This document shows positions 33,822 through 41,823 of a stretch of 64,000 nt of DNA, piece by piece. Source of the stretch: Geobacteraceae bacterium (GTDB taxonomy: Bacteria; Desulfobacterota; Desulfuromonadia; Geobacterales; Pseudopelobacteraceae); contig JANXYR010000047.1 in NCBI GenBank assembly GCA_025355965.1, positions 1-64,000 of the forward strand, read 5' to 3'. A model generated the notes under the pieces. That model worked only from the letters and a program-made list of their open reading frames with translations, ran no database searches and was not told the origin of the DNA. The first letter of the stretch is position 1. Every line of letters starts with the position of its first letter. The position numbers and the translations under genes were made by a program.

Positions 33822-34790
33822 CTAAGGCTTATGCGGTGCGTCAGTATCTTTTTTGAGGTTTTTAAGGCGTTCCGAATCATGGCACTCGACCCGGTTTCTG
33901 CCATTTCCTTTAGCTCTATAAAGAGCATCGTCAGCCAGTTTGATAAATCCATCTACTGTAGGGTGGTGCTCCTGAGAAATGCTGGCAACCCCCAGACTTA
34001 CAGTAAGGCTGAGTTTGGCAAGCGATCCGCTGAATATATTATCCTGGACCGCCATACGGATCCGGTCGGCTACTAAAACAGACTCTTTCAGAGACGAATC
34101 CGGCAGGATGGCGACAAATTCTTCGCCGCCGTAACGGGCTGCGCAGTCATAACTGCGCAGCTCCTTCTGCAGCAGCAAAGCCACATTTTGCAGCACGATA
34201 TCCCCTTGCTGGTGGCCAAAGCTGTCATTAACCAGCTTGAAATGATCGATATCAAGCATAATCAGGGACAGGTTCCCACCAGTTCTAACGCTACGCTGCA
34301 GTTCTTTGTCAAGCGCTTTCATCATGTAGCGTCGGTTATAGAGTCCTGTTAAGTGATCAGTGTTGGAAAGCTCCAGTAGCAATTCATTAGAGCGCCTCAG
34401 GTCATCCTGCAGCTTTTTTATTTTAAGATGAATATTGACCCTGGCGACCAGCTCTTCCGGATCAAACGGTTTGGTGATATAATCGCTGGCTCCCTGTTCA
34501 AGGCCTTTAATTTTGCGATCACGATCATTCATGCCGGTCAGAATTATGACAGGAACATCCTGATAGTCGGGTCGGGTTTTAAGCATACGCAGGAACTTAA
34601 AGCCATCAATGCGTGGCATCTCCAGATCACACAGAATGATGTCCACAGGAGACGAGAGGAGTATCTTGAACCCTTCCATGCCGTCCTCAGCTTCGTAATA
34701 GCGGGAGAAAAGGCCGAACGATTCGAGAGTCCTGATAATCTGCTCACGGACCGTAACTGAATCATCTATAATTAGTACGCTTGTAAACAT
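33822..34790 (-). CDS. Response regulator with GGDEF diguanylate cyclase domain
   Basis: A 322-residue protein with an N-terminal receiver (IDDSVT, IILCDLEMPRIDG, LTGMN, TKPFD; about 1-125), a coiled linker, and a GGDEF domain with the active-site variant GGEEF in CAARYGGEEFVAIL. An RxxD inhibitory site (RSYD) stands exactly five residues before it. It should make cyclic-di-GMP when phosphorylated and be subject to product inhibition. The layout matches a single-receiver WspR-like cyclase. It lies upstream of the transglutaminase gene and downstream of rpe on the same strand. Confidence 0.94.
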   Translation of the reverse strand: MFTSVLIIDDSVTVREQIIRTLESFGLFSRYYEAEDGMEGFKILLSSPVDIILCDLEMPRIDGFKFLRMLKTRPDYQDVPVIILTGMNDRDRKIKGLEQGASDYITKPFDPEELVARVNIHLKIKKLQDDLRRSNELLLELSNTDHLTGLYNRRYMMKALDKELQRSVRTGGNLSLIMLDIDHFKLVNDSFGHQQGDIVLQNVALLLQKELRSYDCAARYGGEEFVAILPDSSLKESVLVADRIRMAVQDNIFSGSLAKLSLTVSLGVASISQEHHPTVDGFIKLADDALYRAKGNGRNRVECHDSERLKNLKKDTDAPHKP

Positions 34791-34864
34791 AGTGTCGAAT
34801 AGTAGCCCAACTCATCTCGAAACTCAATTAATAAAACAGCTATTTCCAGGAAGTCCGAATAAAA

Positions 34865-35530
34865 TCAGAGCAGCGGTTCCTGTGCCAATCTCTTCATTTC
34901 CGAAATTGTGGCCGCATAATCAGATGATCCGAAAACGGCGCTGCCAGCGACAAAGACATCCGCTCCGGCGTGGGAGATCCGGGCAATATTGGAAGGTTTA
35001 ACTCCGCCGTCAACCTCCAGTTCGGCCTCCGATCCGCGCCTGTCTAGTATTGCCCGCAATGAATGGATCTTGGGGAGGCAGGCTTCAATGAAACTCTGGC
35101 CGCCAAATCCCGGGTTTACTGTCATCAGAAGTACAAGGTCCAGATCATCGATAATGTAATCGAGAACATTTAGCGGGGTGGCCGGATTGAGCGAAACGCC
35201 GGCTTTCTTCCCGAAGGATTTTATCAACTGTATGCTGCGATGCAGATGATTAGTAGCTTCGGCATGTACGACGATGATGTCGGCGCCGGTCGCAGCAAAA
35301 TCGCCGATGTAGAGATCGGGATTCTCAATCATAAGATGTACATCCAGCGGCAGTGTAGTCACCTTACGGGCAGCTTCAACAATCAGTGGCCCGATCGTGA
35401 TATTGGGGACGAAATGACCATCCATGACGTCGATATGGATGTAGTCGGCACCGGATGCTTCAACGGCACGGATTTCATCACCAAGGCGGGAAAAGTCGGC
35501 CGACAGGATGGAAGGGGCAATTTTTTTCAT
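34865..35530 (-). CDS. rpe: Ribulose-phosphate 3-epimerase
   Basis: A 221-residue TIM-barrel enzyme interconverting ribulose 5-phosphate and xylulose 5-phosphate in the pentose phosphate pathway. It has the opening [17 protein letters not shown], the metal and catalytic motif [32 protein letters not shown] and [10 protein letters not shown]. Full length for the family. It begins 21 bases after rsmB ends, so the two form an operon. Confidence 0.96.
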   Translation of the reverse strand: MKKIAPSILSADFSRLGDEIRAVEASGADYIHIDVMDGHFVPNITIGPLIVEAARKVTTLPLDVHLMIENPDLYIGDFAATGADIIVVHAEATNHLHRSIQLIKSFGKKAGVSLNPATPLNVLDYIIDDLDLVLLMTVNPGFGGQSFIEACLPKIHSLRAILDRRGSEAELEVDGGVKPSNIARISHAGADVFVAGSAVFGSSDYAATISEMKRLAQEPLL

Positions 35531-35551
35531 GCAGGAACTCCCGGACTCTAT

Positions 35552-36922
35552 TTATATTCGTCTGATCCGTGCTGCGAAGAAGCCGTCCATGCCGTGACGG
35601 TGCGGCCAGACTCTGAACATGCCGTAAAACGCGATCAGATCACTCCAAGCAGGGAATAGGTCGTTCAGGTTTTCTAGCACAAACTCGGGGTTGTGCAAAA
35701 GAAAATCCTCCACTACCAGTTCATTTTCAGCTTCTGAGGTCGAGCATGTTGAATAGAGAAGCGTACCCCCAGGTTTCAGTTTGGCCGCGGCATTCTTCAG
35801 AAGGGTTTTCTGAACGGCAGCCAAGCGGGTGATGTCGCCGGAGAAAAGGCGCCATTTTGCTTCCGGATTACGGCGTATAACTCCCAAGCCGGAGCAGGGT
35901 GCGTCCAGAAGGATGCGGTCAAAAATGCCGTCAGGAAACGTGTCTGGCTGATGCAGATCGGCAACTGCAGTTGAAACAGATTCGATCCCGAGCCTGCGAA
36001 GGCTATCTTGGACAAGTGTCAATTTCGAACGGGAGATGTCGGTTGCTATCAATTCACCACGATCATCCATGAGCTGGGCAATGTGGCAGGTTTTGCCACC
36101 TGGGGCGCAGCAGGCGTCCCATACTCGTTCTCCCGGTTCTGCACCCAGCAACCTTCCAGCCAGTTGTGATGCCTCATCCTGTACGGCAAACAGGCCGGCC
36201 TCAAAGCCGGGAAGAGAACTGACCGTGTGGCGCCCGGCAAGTGTGATGCCATCGGGTGAGAAACGGCAGCTAGCAGCTTCAACCCCCTGTATTTTAAACT
36301 CCTGCAGCAGATGGTCGCGATCGGAGCGGAGTGTGTTGACCCGCAGCGTCAACGGGGGTTGCTGCGAAGAAGACTCTGCAAGTTGCTGCGCTTCAGCTGC
36401 ACCAAGTTGTGAGATCCACTGTTCAACCAGCCACTCTGGCTGGGAATGGCGGGCTGCAATTGCCGCTGCCGGGTTGGTGGCTATATCTGGAAAGCTGATC
36501 GTGTCACGCCGTCTGAGGTAGTTTCTTAGGACGGCGTTGATCAAACCGCTGGTGCCTGGTGTAATCAGTTTTGCCAGGTTGACGGACTCATTGACGGCCG
36601 CGGATTCGGGGATGCGGTCGAGACAGGTCAACTGGTACAGCCCGATCCGCAGGATGACCAGCGCAAGTGGGTCAAGCTCAACCATCGGTTTTTCAAGTAG
36701 TTGCTGGAGGATGTGATCCAGAGTCCCCTGGCGACGCAGCACGCCGAAAACCAATTCAGCGTACAGCCCCCGGTCAGGCCCCCTCAAGACGCCGTTAGAA
36801 AGTTCTATGTCGATAAGGCGGTCGGCAAACCCGCCTTCTTTCCTGATGCGCAGAAGAGTTTCACAGGCGGCTTGTCTGGGGTTAGCAGTGGAAGTACCTT
36901 TTGCGGTGCGTCTAATAATCAT
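35552..36922 (-). CDS. rsmB: 16S rRNA (cytosine-967-C5) methyltransferase RsmB
   Basis: A 456-residue protein with an N-terminal NusB-like RNA-binding domain (about 20-155) and a C-terminal SAM methyltransferase (about 185-455). The SAM site is in VWDACCAPGGKTCHIAQ; the two catalytic cysteines are in DAPCSGLGVIRRNPEAKW and YSTCSTSEAENE. It methylates C967 of 16S rRNA. It is first in a two-gene operon with rpe. Confidence 0.95.
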   Translation of the reverse strand: MIIRRTAKGTSTANPRQAACETLLRIRKEGGFADRLIDIELSNGVLRGPDRGLYAELVFGVLRRQGTLDHILQQLLEKPMVELDPLALVILRIGLYQLTCLDRIPESAAVNESVNLAKLITPGTSGLINAVLRNYLRRRDTISFPDIATNPAAAIAARHSQPEWLVEQWISQLGAAEAQQLAESSSQQPPLTLRVNTLRSDRDHLLQEFKIQGVEAASCRFSPDGITLAGRHTVSSLPGFEAGLFAVQDEASQLAGRLLGAEPGERVWDACCAPGGKTCHIAQLMDDRGELIATDISRSKLTLVQDSLRRLGIESVSTAVADLHQPDTFPDGIFDRILLDAPCSGLGVIRRNPEAKWRLFSGDITRLAAVQKTLLKNAAAKLKPGGTLLYSTCSTSEAENELVVEDFLLHNPEFVLENLNDLFPAWSDLIAFYGMFRVWPHRHGMDGFFAARIRRI

Positions 36923-37089
36923 GTGTCCTCAGAACCATCAGGAATGTAGTCTTCAGTGTTTTCAAAGTATTCTCGTCCACCATTCAAATATGTCGGTCAA
37001 GTCGGATGGTTGAATAATAGCTAGCATCGTGTAAAAGCGCAAGGGTGGGTACTAATTCAGGTCAAAAAGTCATAAAAACAGCTATTTCC

Positions 37090-37118
37090 TTGCATATGGC
37101 TGGCCTATTTGCTATATT
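37090..37118 (+). promoter_or_regulatory. Sigma-70-like promoter for the B12/radical SAM and rng genes
   Basis: TTGCAT (37090-37095) and TATATT (37113-37118) are 17 bases apart and 42 bases before ATG 37160. This is the only good promoter match that I see in the divergent gap between rsmB and the radical SAM gene. Confidence 0.55.
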
Positions 37119-37159
37119 TCCAGACCGTCTAAATCTTGCACAAGAACTGAATTCCACAA

Positions 37160-39634
37160 ATGAATCTTCTCGCTGTCGAAAAACCTGCCCGCTATATGGG
37201 GGGCGAAATGGGATCCATCCGGAAGGATGATGCCGATCTGCGCTTTGCCCTTGCGTTCCCTGATGTATATGAAGTTGGCATGAGTCATCTGGGGTTAAAG
37301 ATACTGTACCACATTCTGAACGAGGTTGAAGGGATTGCTGCGGAGCGTGTTTTTGCCCCTTGGCCGGATATGGAATCACAGATGCTGGCTGCCAATGTCC
37401 CGCTGGCAACTCTTGAAACGGCCACCCCTTTGGCCGCCTGTGATATTATCGGTTTCACCCTGCAATATGAACTCTCCTACACCAACATACTGAATATGCT
37501 CCGTTTAAGCGCGATTCCTCTCCTTGCTAGTGATCGGGGAGAGTCTTATCCGCTGATCATTGCCGGCGGACCCTGCGCCTATAACCCTGAACCTCTGGCT
37601 CCTTTCTTTGATGCTGTGCTTCTTGGTGACGCTGAAGAAGCTGTTCTGGAAATCGCCTTGGCCGTACTGGAAGCGAAAAAGACGGGTGAGACTAAAACCC
37701 GGCTACTTGAACGCCTCTCTGCCATCGCAGGGGTTTATATTCCATCCTTCTTCGAGCCGCAGTACGCTCCCGATGGCACCATCTCTGCGGTCATACCACT
37801 CAAACCGGGTTACACCTCCGTGCGACGCCGCTTCCTGTCCGATCTTGACGCGGCTCCCTATCCTGATTCTCCTGTCGTTCCGTTTATGAAGACTATTCAT
37901 GACCGGGTTGCGGTGGAAATCGCCCGTGGCTGTACTCGTGGCTGCCGTTTCTGCCAGGCCGGTTATGTTTATCGACCGCTGCGCGAACGTTCCCCGGAGA
38001 CGATCCTCAACCTTGTGGAAAAATCGCTCAAAGCCACCGGTTATGACGAAATATCGCTACTGTCGCTTTCAACGGGTGACTACTCTTGTGTCACTCCGCT
38101 GGTTACCGAACTAATGGCACGTTATGCCGAGGATCGGGTGGCTGTATCGCTACCATCCTTGCGGGTCGGAAGCTTGTCTGACGAGCTGATAGATGAAATT
38201 AAAAAAGTACGCAAGACCGGTTTTACCCTGGCGCCTGAAGCTGGTAGCGACCGGATGCGGCGGGTCATAAACAAGGGCATCACAGAGGGCGATCTGATTG
38301 CCGGAGCTGCCGCAATCTATCAGGCCGGCTGGCGCTTGATCAAGCTCTACTTCATGATCGGCTTGCCGGGTGAAACAGCTGACGATGTCGCCCAGATCGC
38401 GACGCTTGCGCGTCAGGTCAAGGATCAGGCCAAGGGGAGCGGTGTTTCCGGCGATGTAAATGTCGCTGTCAGCACCTTTGTTCCCAAGGCGCATACACCG
38501 TTTCAATGGGAGCCTCAGATTTCCACACAGGAAACAACGGACCTCCAGTATCAACTCCACTGCGATCTCAAAAAACGCAAGCTCAAATTCAAATGGCAAG
38601 ATGCGCCGCTTTCGTTCATGGAAGGTGTCTTTGCTCGCGGAGACCGTCGTCTGGCGCCGGTTCTGATCCGTGCTGTAGAATTAGGCTGCCGCTTTGACGG
38701 TTGGCGGGAGCATTTCTCTCTGGAGCGCTGGCTGCAGGCATTTGCTGATTGCGCTGTTGAGCCGGAGTGGTACCTGCGGCGCCGGAAACTGGATGAAATT
38801 CTGCCGTGGGACCACCTCGACTGCGGCGTTACGCGTGAGTTTTTGCTGGCTGAGCGTGAGCTGGCTCTTGCGGAGGCGGCGACCAAAGATTGCCGCGATG
38901 GCAGTTGCAGCAATTGTGGTGTTTGCGATTTCACTGTTGTGGCAAACCGGGTTTCTCCTCAGGCTGCTCTTCCACCGCGACCGGACATTCAGTCTGAGGA
39001 ACCGGTTGCGGCCAGGATGCGCCTCAGGTTTTCAAAAAATGGAGTCATGCGCTATTTGAGCCACCTTGAGCTGATTACTGTCTTTACTCGTGCCGTCAGC
39101 AGGGGAGAGGTGCCGATCCTTTTTTCGCTTGGTTTTCACCCGCACCCCCGCTTTTCGTTTGGGACAGCAACCTCCGTGGGAGTTGAATCAGTGGCAGAGT
39201 ATATGGATATGTTCGTTGTTGCCGGCATAACTGCTCTGGAAGTGCAGGAACGTCTTAATGCAGTGTTGCCGGAAGGGTTGCGGATTTTGGAGTCGGATGC
39301 AGTTGATGCCAAATTACCATCCATATCGACCTTGATCGAAGCCACCCGCTATCGGATAACTGTTGGCAATGCAGACCCGAATGAGTTGCTGAAGCAATGT
39401 GTGCAGTTTTTGGCACAGGACTCTTTTGTCATCTATCGGACAAAAAAAGGACAGACCAAGGCGGTCGATCTGAGGGGTGAAACAGTTTCACTCTCTGCAG
39501 ATGGTCAGGTCGTTGATTTGGTTGCAAAAAGAGGCAAACCGGTTGAGTTTGCCAGGGCCATAACAACTGATGAGACGCTTCAGGGTGATGATATTCGGGT
39601 TGAAAAACTGGAAGTTATCTTTACCAAACCTTGA
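37160..39634 (+). CDS. B12-binding-domain radical SAM protein with C-terminal DUF2344
   Basis: An 824-residue protein of the TIGR03960 type. An N-terminal cobalamin-binding-like domain (FPDVYEVGMSHLGLKILYHI) is followed by a radical SAM core whose cluster motif is CTRGCRFCQAGYVYRP, then PLRERSPETI and EAGSDRMRRVINK. A cysteine-rich patch (CRDGSCSNCGVCDF) lies near residue 580-593, and the last 200 residues form the DUF2344 domain (MRLRFSKNGVMRYLSHLEL). The enzyme's product is not established. It is followed after 88 bases by ribonuclease G, a common neighbour of this family. A shorter paralogue lies at 56380. Confidence 0.9.
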   Translation: MNLLAVEKPARYMGGEMGSIRKDDADLRFALAFPDVYEVGMSHLGLKILYHILNEVEGIAAERVFAPWPDMESQMLAANVPLATLETATPLAACDIIGFTLQYELSYTNILNMLRLSAIPLLASDRGESYPLIIAGGPCAYNPEPLAPFFDAVLLGDAEEAVLEIALAVLEAKKTGETKTRLLERLSAIAGVYIPSFFEPQYAPDGTISAVIPLKPGYTSVRRRFLSDLDAAPYPDSPVVPFMKTIHDRVAVEIARGCTRGCRFCQAGYVYRPLRERSPETILNLVEKSLKATGYDEISLLSLSTGDYSCVTPLVTELMARYAEDRVAVSLPSLRVGSLSDELIDEIKKVRKTGFTLAPEAGSDRMRRVINKGITEGDLIAGAAAIYQAGWRLIKLYFMIGLPGETADDVAQIATLARQVKDQAKGSGVSGDVNVAVSTFVPKAHTPFQWEPQISTQETTDLQYQLHCDLKKRKLKFKWQDAPLSFMEGVFARGDRRLAPVLIRAVELGCRFDGWREHFSLERWLQAFADCAVEPEWYLRRRKLDEILPWDHLDCGVTREFLLAERELALAEAATKDCRDGSCSNCGVCDFTVVANRVSPQAALPPRPDIQSEEPVAARMRLRFSKNGVMRYLSHLELITVFTRAVSRGEVPILFSLGFHPHPRFSFGTATSVGVESVAEYMDMFVVAGITALEVQERLNAVLPEGLRILESDAVDAKLPSISTLIEATRYRITVGNADPNELLKQCVQFLAQDSFVIYRTKKGQTKAVDLRGETVSLSADGQVVDLVAKRGKPVEFARAITTDETLQGDDIRVEKLEVIFTKP

Positions 39635-39722
39635 TGGATAGGGCGAGCTTCTCACTTGTTTTAATAACGATTACATACAATTTCATATTTACATATATTT
39701 TGAGTAAACGGAGAAAATCACC

Positions 39723-41249
39723 ATGGGAGCTGAGTTAGTTATTAATGCCGCTTCCCACGAAACCCGCATCGCGCTGATTGAGAACGGCACTATTGCCGAG
39801 CTTTATATCGAACGGAGCCGCGAAAAGGGAATTGTGGGCAATATTTACAAAGGTCGGGTCATTCGCGTGTTGCCTGGAATGCAGGCTGCTTTTGTGGATA
39901 TTGGTCTGGAGAAGGCCGCTTTCCTGTATGTGGCTGATGTATTCGATGCTATTGAAGAGTATGAGTCGCTACTTTATGCAGGCAGCAAAAAGGACGACGA
40001 GCCGCCTGAAGAGCAGGATAGCCATGACCGTGCCGAGTTTCGTCCGCTTCATCCGATTGAAGATCTGTTGCAGGAAGGGCAGGAACTTCTGGTGCAGATA
40101 TCCAAGGAGCCACTTGGCACAAAAGGTGCCCGCATAACATCTCATATCTCTCTGCCAGGACGCCATTTGGTCTATATGCCGACAGTCGATCATATAGGGA
40201 TTTCACGGAGGATAGAAGACGAAGAAGAACGTGAGCGGTTGCGCGAAATTGTCGAGCGTCTCAAAAAGCCAGGTTCCGGATATATTGTCAGGACTGTTTC
40301 GGAAGGAAAAAGTGAAGAAGATTTGATTGCCGATATGCAGTATCTGACCACCTTGTGGGAGGAAATTTCCAGCCGTCAGGCAAAGGGTGCGGTGCCGTCT
40401 TTGCTGCATTCAGATCTGGATGTGGTCCAAAAAGTAGTTCGGGACATTGTCACCGAGCAGGTTGATAAAATTATTGTTGATTCTCAGATCGACTATGACC
40501 GTATTGTACATTTTATTTCGACATTTGCATCAAAGATGAAATATACGATCGAGTTGTATGACGAAGAAGAGCCGATCTTCGATCATTACGGTCTGGAAGT
40601 CGAGATCAGTCGTGCACTGGGAAGGAAGGTCTGGCTCAAGTCGGGTGGCTACATCATTATCGAGCAGACTGAAGCCTTGAGTGCTGTTGATGTCAACACC
40701 GGACGATTTGTTGGCAAACACAACCTGGAAGACACAATTTTGAAGACCAATCTGGAGGCGGTCAAGGAGATCGCATATCAGCTACGTTTACGTAATATTG
40801 GTGGAATCATAATCATTGACTTTATCGATATGGAAAAAGAAGTCAATCGTGAAAAGGTTTACGGGGCATTAGAGGAAGCCCTGAAAGCTGATAAGTCTAA
40901 GACCAATATTCTGAAAATATCTGAACTCGGACTGGTCGAGATGACCAGAAAGCGGGTGCGTGAAAATATCAGCCGCATGATGTGCGAACCATGCAGTTAT
41001 TGTGAGGGGCGTGGCTACATCAAATCAAAAATCACGGTTTGCCATGAAATATTCCGCGAACTACGGCGTGAAATGCTTGATATTCGCGGCACAAAAGTTA
41101 CAGTGACAGTCAACCCACAGGTAGCTGATCTTCTTTATGACGAAGAGCGGCGCGGGCTTGAAGAGCTGGAAAAGAAATTTAAAAAAAGGATCACTGTGCG
41201 GGCCAAGCCCGGCTTCCATCAGGAACAGTTTGAAATATTGATTAACTGA
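39723..41249 (+). CDS. rng: Ribonuclease G (RNase E/G family)
   Basis: A 508-residue endoribonuclease. An S1 RNA-binding domain lies near residues 35-125 (GNIYKGRVIRVLPGMQAAFVD), with an acidic insert rich in D and E at about 83-100. The catalytic core has SGGYIIIEQTEALSAVDVNTG with the metal-binding aspartates and IIIIDFIDM. The zinc link is CEPCSYC. RNase G matures 16S rRNA 5' ends and cuts mRNA. The length fits RNase G, without the long RNase E tail. A 19-pair hairpin follows the stop. Confidence 0.96.
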   Translation: MGAELVINAASHETRIALIENGTIAELYIERSREKGIVGNIYKGRVIRVLPGMQAAFVDIGLEKAAFLYVADVFDAIEEYESLLYAGSKKDDEPPEEQDSHDRAEFRPLHPIEDLLQEGQELLVQISKEPLGTKGARITSHISLPGRHLVYMPTVDHIGISRRIEDEEERERLREIVERLKKPGSGYIVRTVSEGKSEEDLIADMQYLTTLWEEISSRQAKGAVPSLLHSDLDVVQKVVRDIVTEQVDKIIVDSQIDYDRIVHFISTFASKMKYTIELYDEEEPIFDHYGLEVEISRALGRKVWLKSGGYIIIEQTEALSAVDVNTGRFVGKHNLEDTILKTNLEAVKEIAYQLRLRNIGGIIIIDFIDMEKEVNREKVYGALEEALKADKSKTNILKISELGLVEMTRKRVRENISRMMCEPCSYCEGRGYIKSKITVCHEIFRELRREMLDIRGTKVTVTVNPQVADLLYDEERRGLEELEKKFKKRITVRAKPGFHQEQFEILIN

Positions 41250-41266
41250 CATCGTTAAGTGATCTT

Positions 41267-41310
41267 AAACGCAACAAGGCGGGGAAGTTAATCCTCGCCT
41301 TGTTGCGTTT
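41267..41310 (+). terminator. 19-pair terminator hairpin after rng
   Basis: Positions 41267-41285 pair with 41292-41310 around a 6-base loop, with a single G-T pair among 19. TTT and a short T-rich run follow. It lies between rng and the convergent ribbon-helix-helix gene, so it may act for both. Confidence 0.85.
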
Positions 41311-41364
41311 GGTCTCTTTGTTACAAGTGTTATCCCCTTTATCGAGGCAAGTTGTAAATCAAAA

Positions 41365-41550
41365 CTATGCAGCTTTTCTGCTCAGTTCGTTTTGCTCATA
41401 GTGGGCAGAAAAATATTCCATAGCCTCACGCATTATATCAGATACGCTCTTGTGGCTAGTTTTCATAAGGTTTTCCAGATGATCGCGCTCTTGATCGCTC
41501 ACTCTCATTGAAATGACATTGTACCTTGGATTTTCTCCCATTCTTCCCAT
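41365..41550 (-). CDS. Ribbon-helix-helix (CopG/Arc-type) regulator, 61 residues
   Basis: ATG 41550 follows GGGAGGAAG; the longer frame from 41628 would cross the palindrome and is rejected. The 61-residue protein has an N-terminal strand (NPRYNVISMRVSDQERDHLE) and the two helices of an RHH domain (HLENLMKTSHKSVSDIMREAMEYF), then a charged tail. Such proteins bind DNA as dimers and often act as antitoxins or autoregulators. No toxin gene is adjacent; both neighbours are unrelated. A 14-bp palindrome 54 bases upstream is the likely operator. Confidence 0.82.
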   Translation of the reverse strand: MGRMGENPRYNVISMRVSDQERDHLENLMKTSHKSVSDIMREAMEYFSAHYEQNELSRKAA

Positions 41551-41603
41551 TGTGATCTTCCTCCCGTTTTTTATGGTTTGTTTCGAGTTCGTATGAACGA
41601 ATG

Positions 41604-41617
41604 TGTTGTATACAACA
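41604..41617. promoter_or_regulatory. 14-bp palindrome upstream of the RHH regulator
   Basis: TGTTGTATACAACA is perfectly palindromic and lies 54 bases before the RHH start, overlapping where its promoter should be. RHH dimers bind short palindromes of this kind. The rest of the 273-base gap 41551-41823 is A/T-rich and shows no other feature to me. A few such palindromes are expected by chance in 64 kb, so position is the main argument. Confidence 0.45.
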
Positions 41618-41823
41618 GCTAATACCATGCCAAGTCGTAATATTTAAAATAACACAAACAAATACAAGCAGTTATAACAGGGTTTATAATTACTTGTTTA
41701 ACATAACGGTAAATAGTGTGACAAAAACGGCACATTGGCGGCTAAAAGTATACACTATTATGAAACAGGTTACGGGTTTTTGCGATGTGGTGAATTAAGC
41801 CGCCAGGTGGGTTAGATATGAAT

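Noticed and set aside
34837-37091. 15-base match AAAACAGCTATTTCC shared by two intergenic regions
   Set aside because: About two matches of this length are expected by chance in 64 kb.
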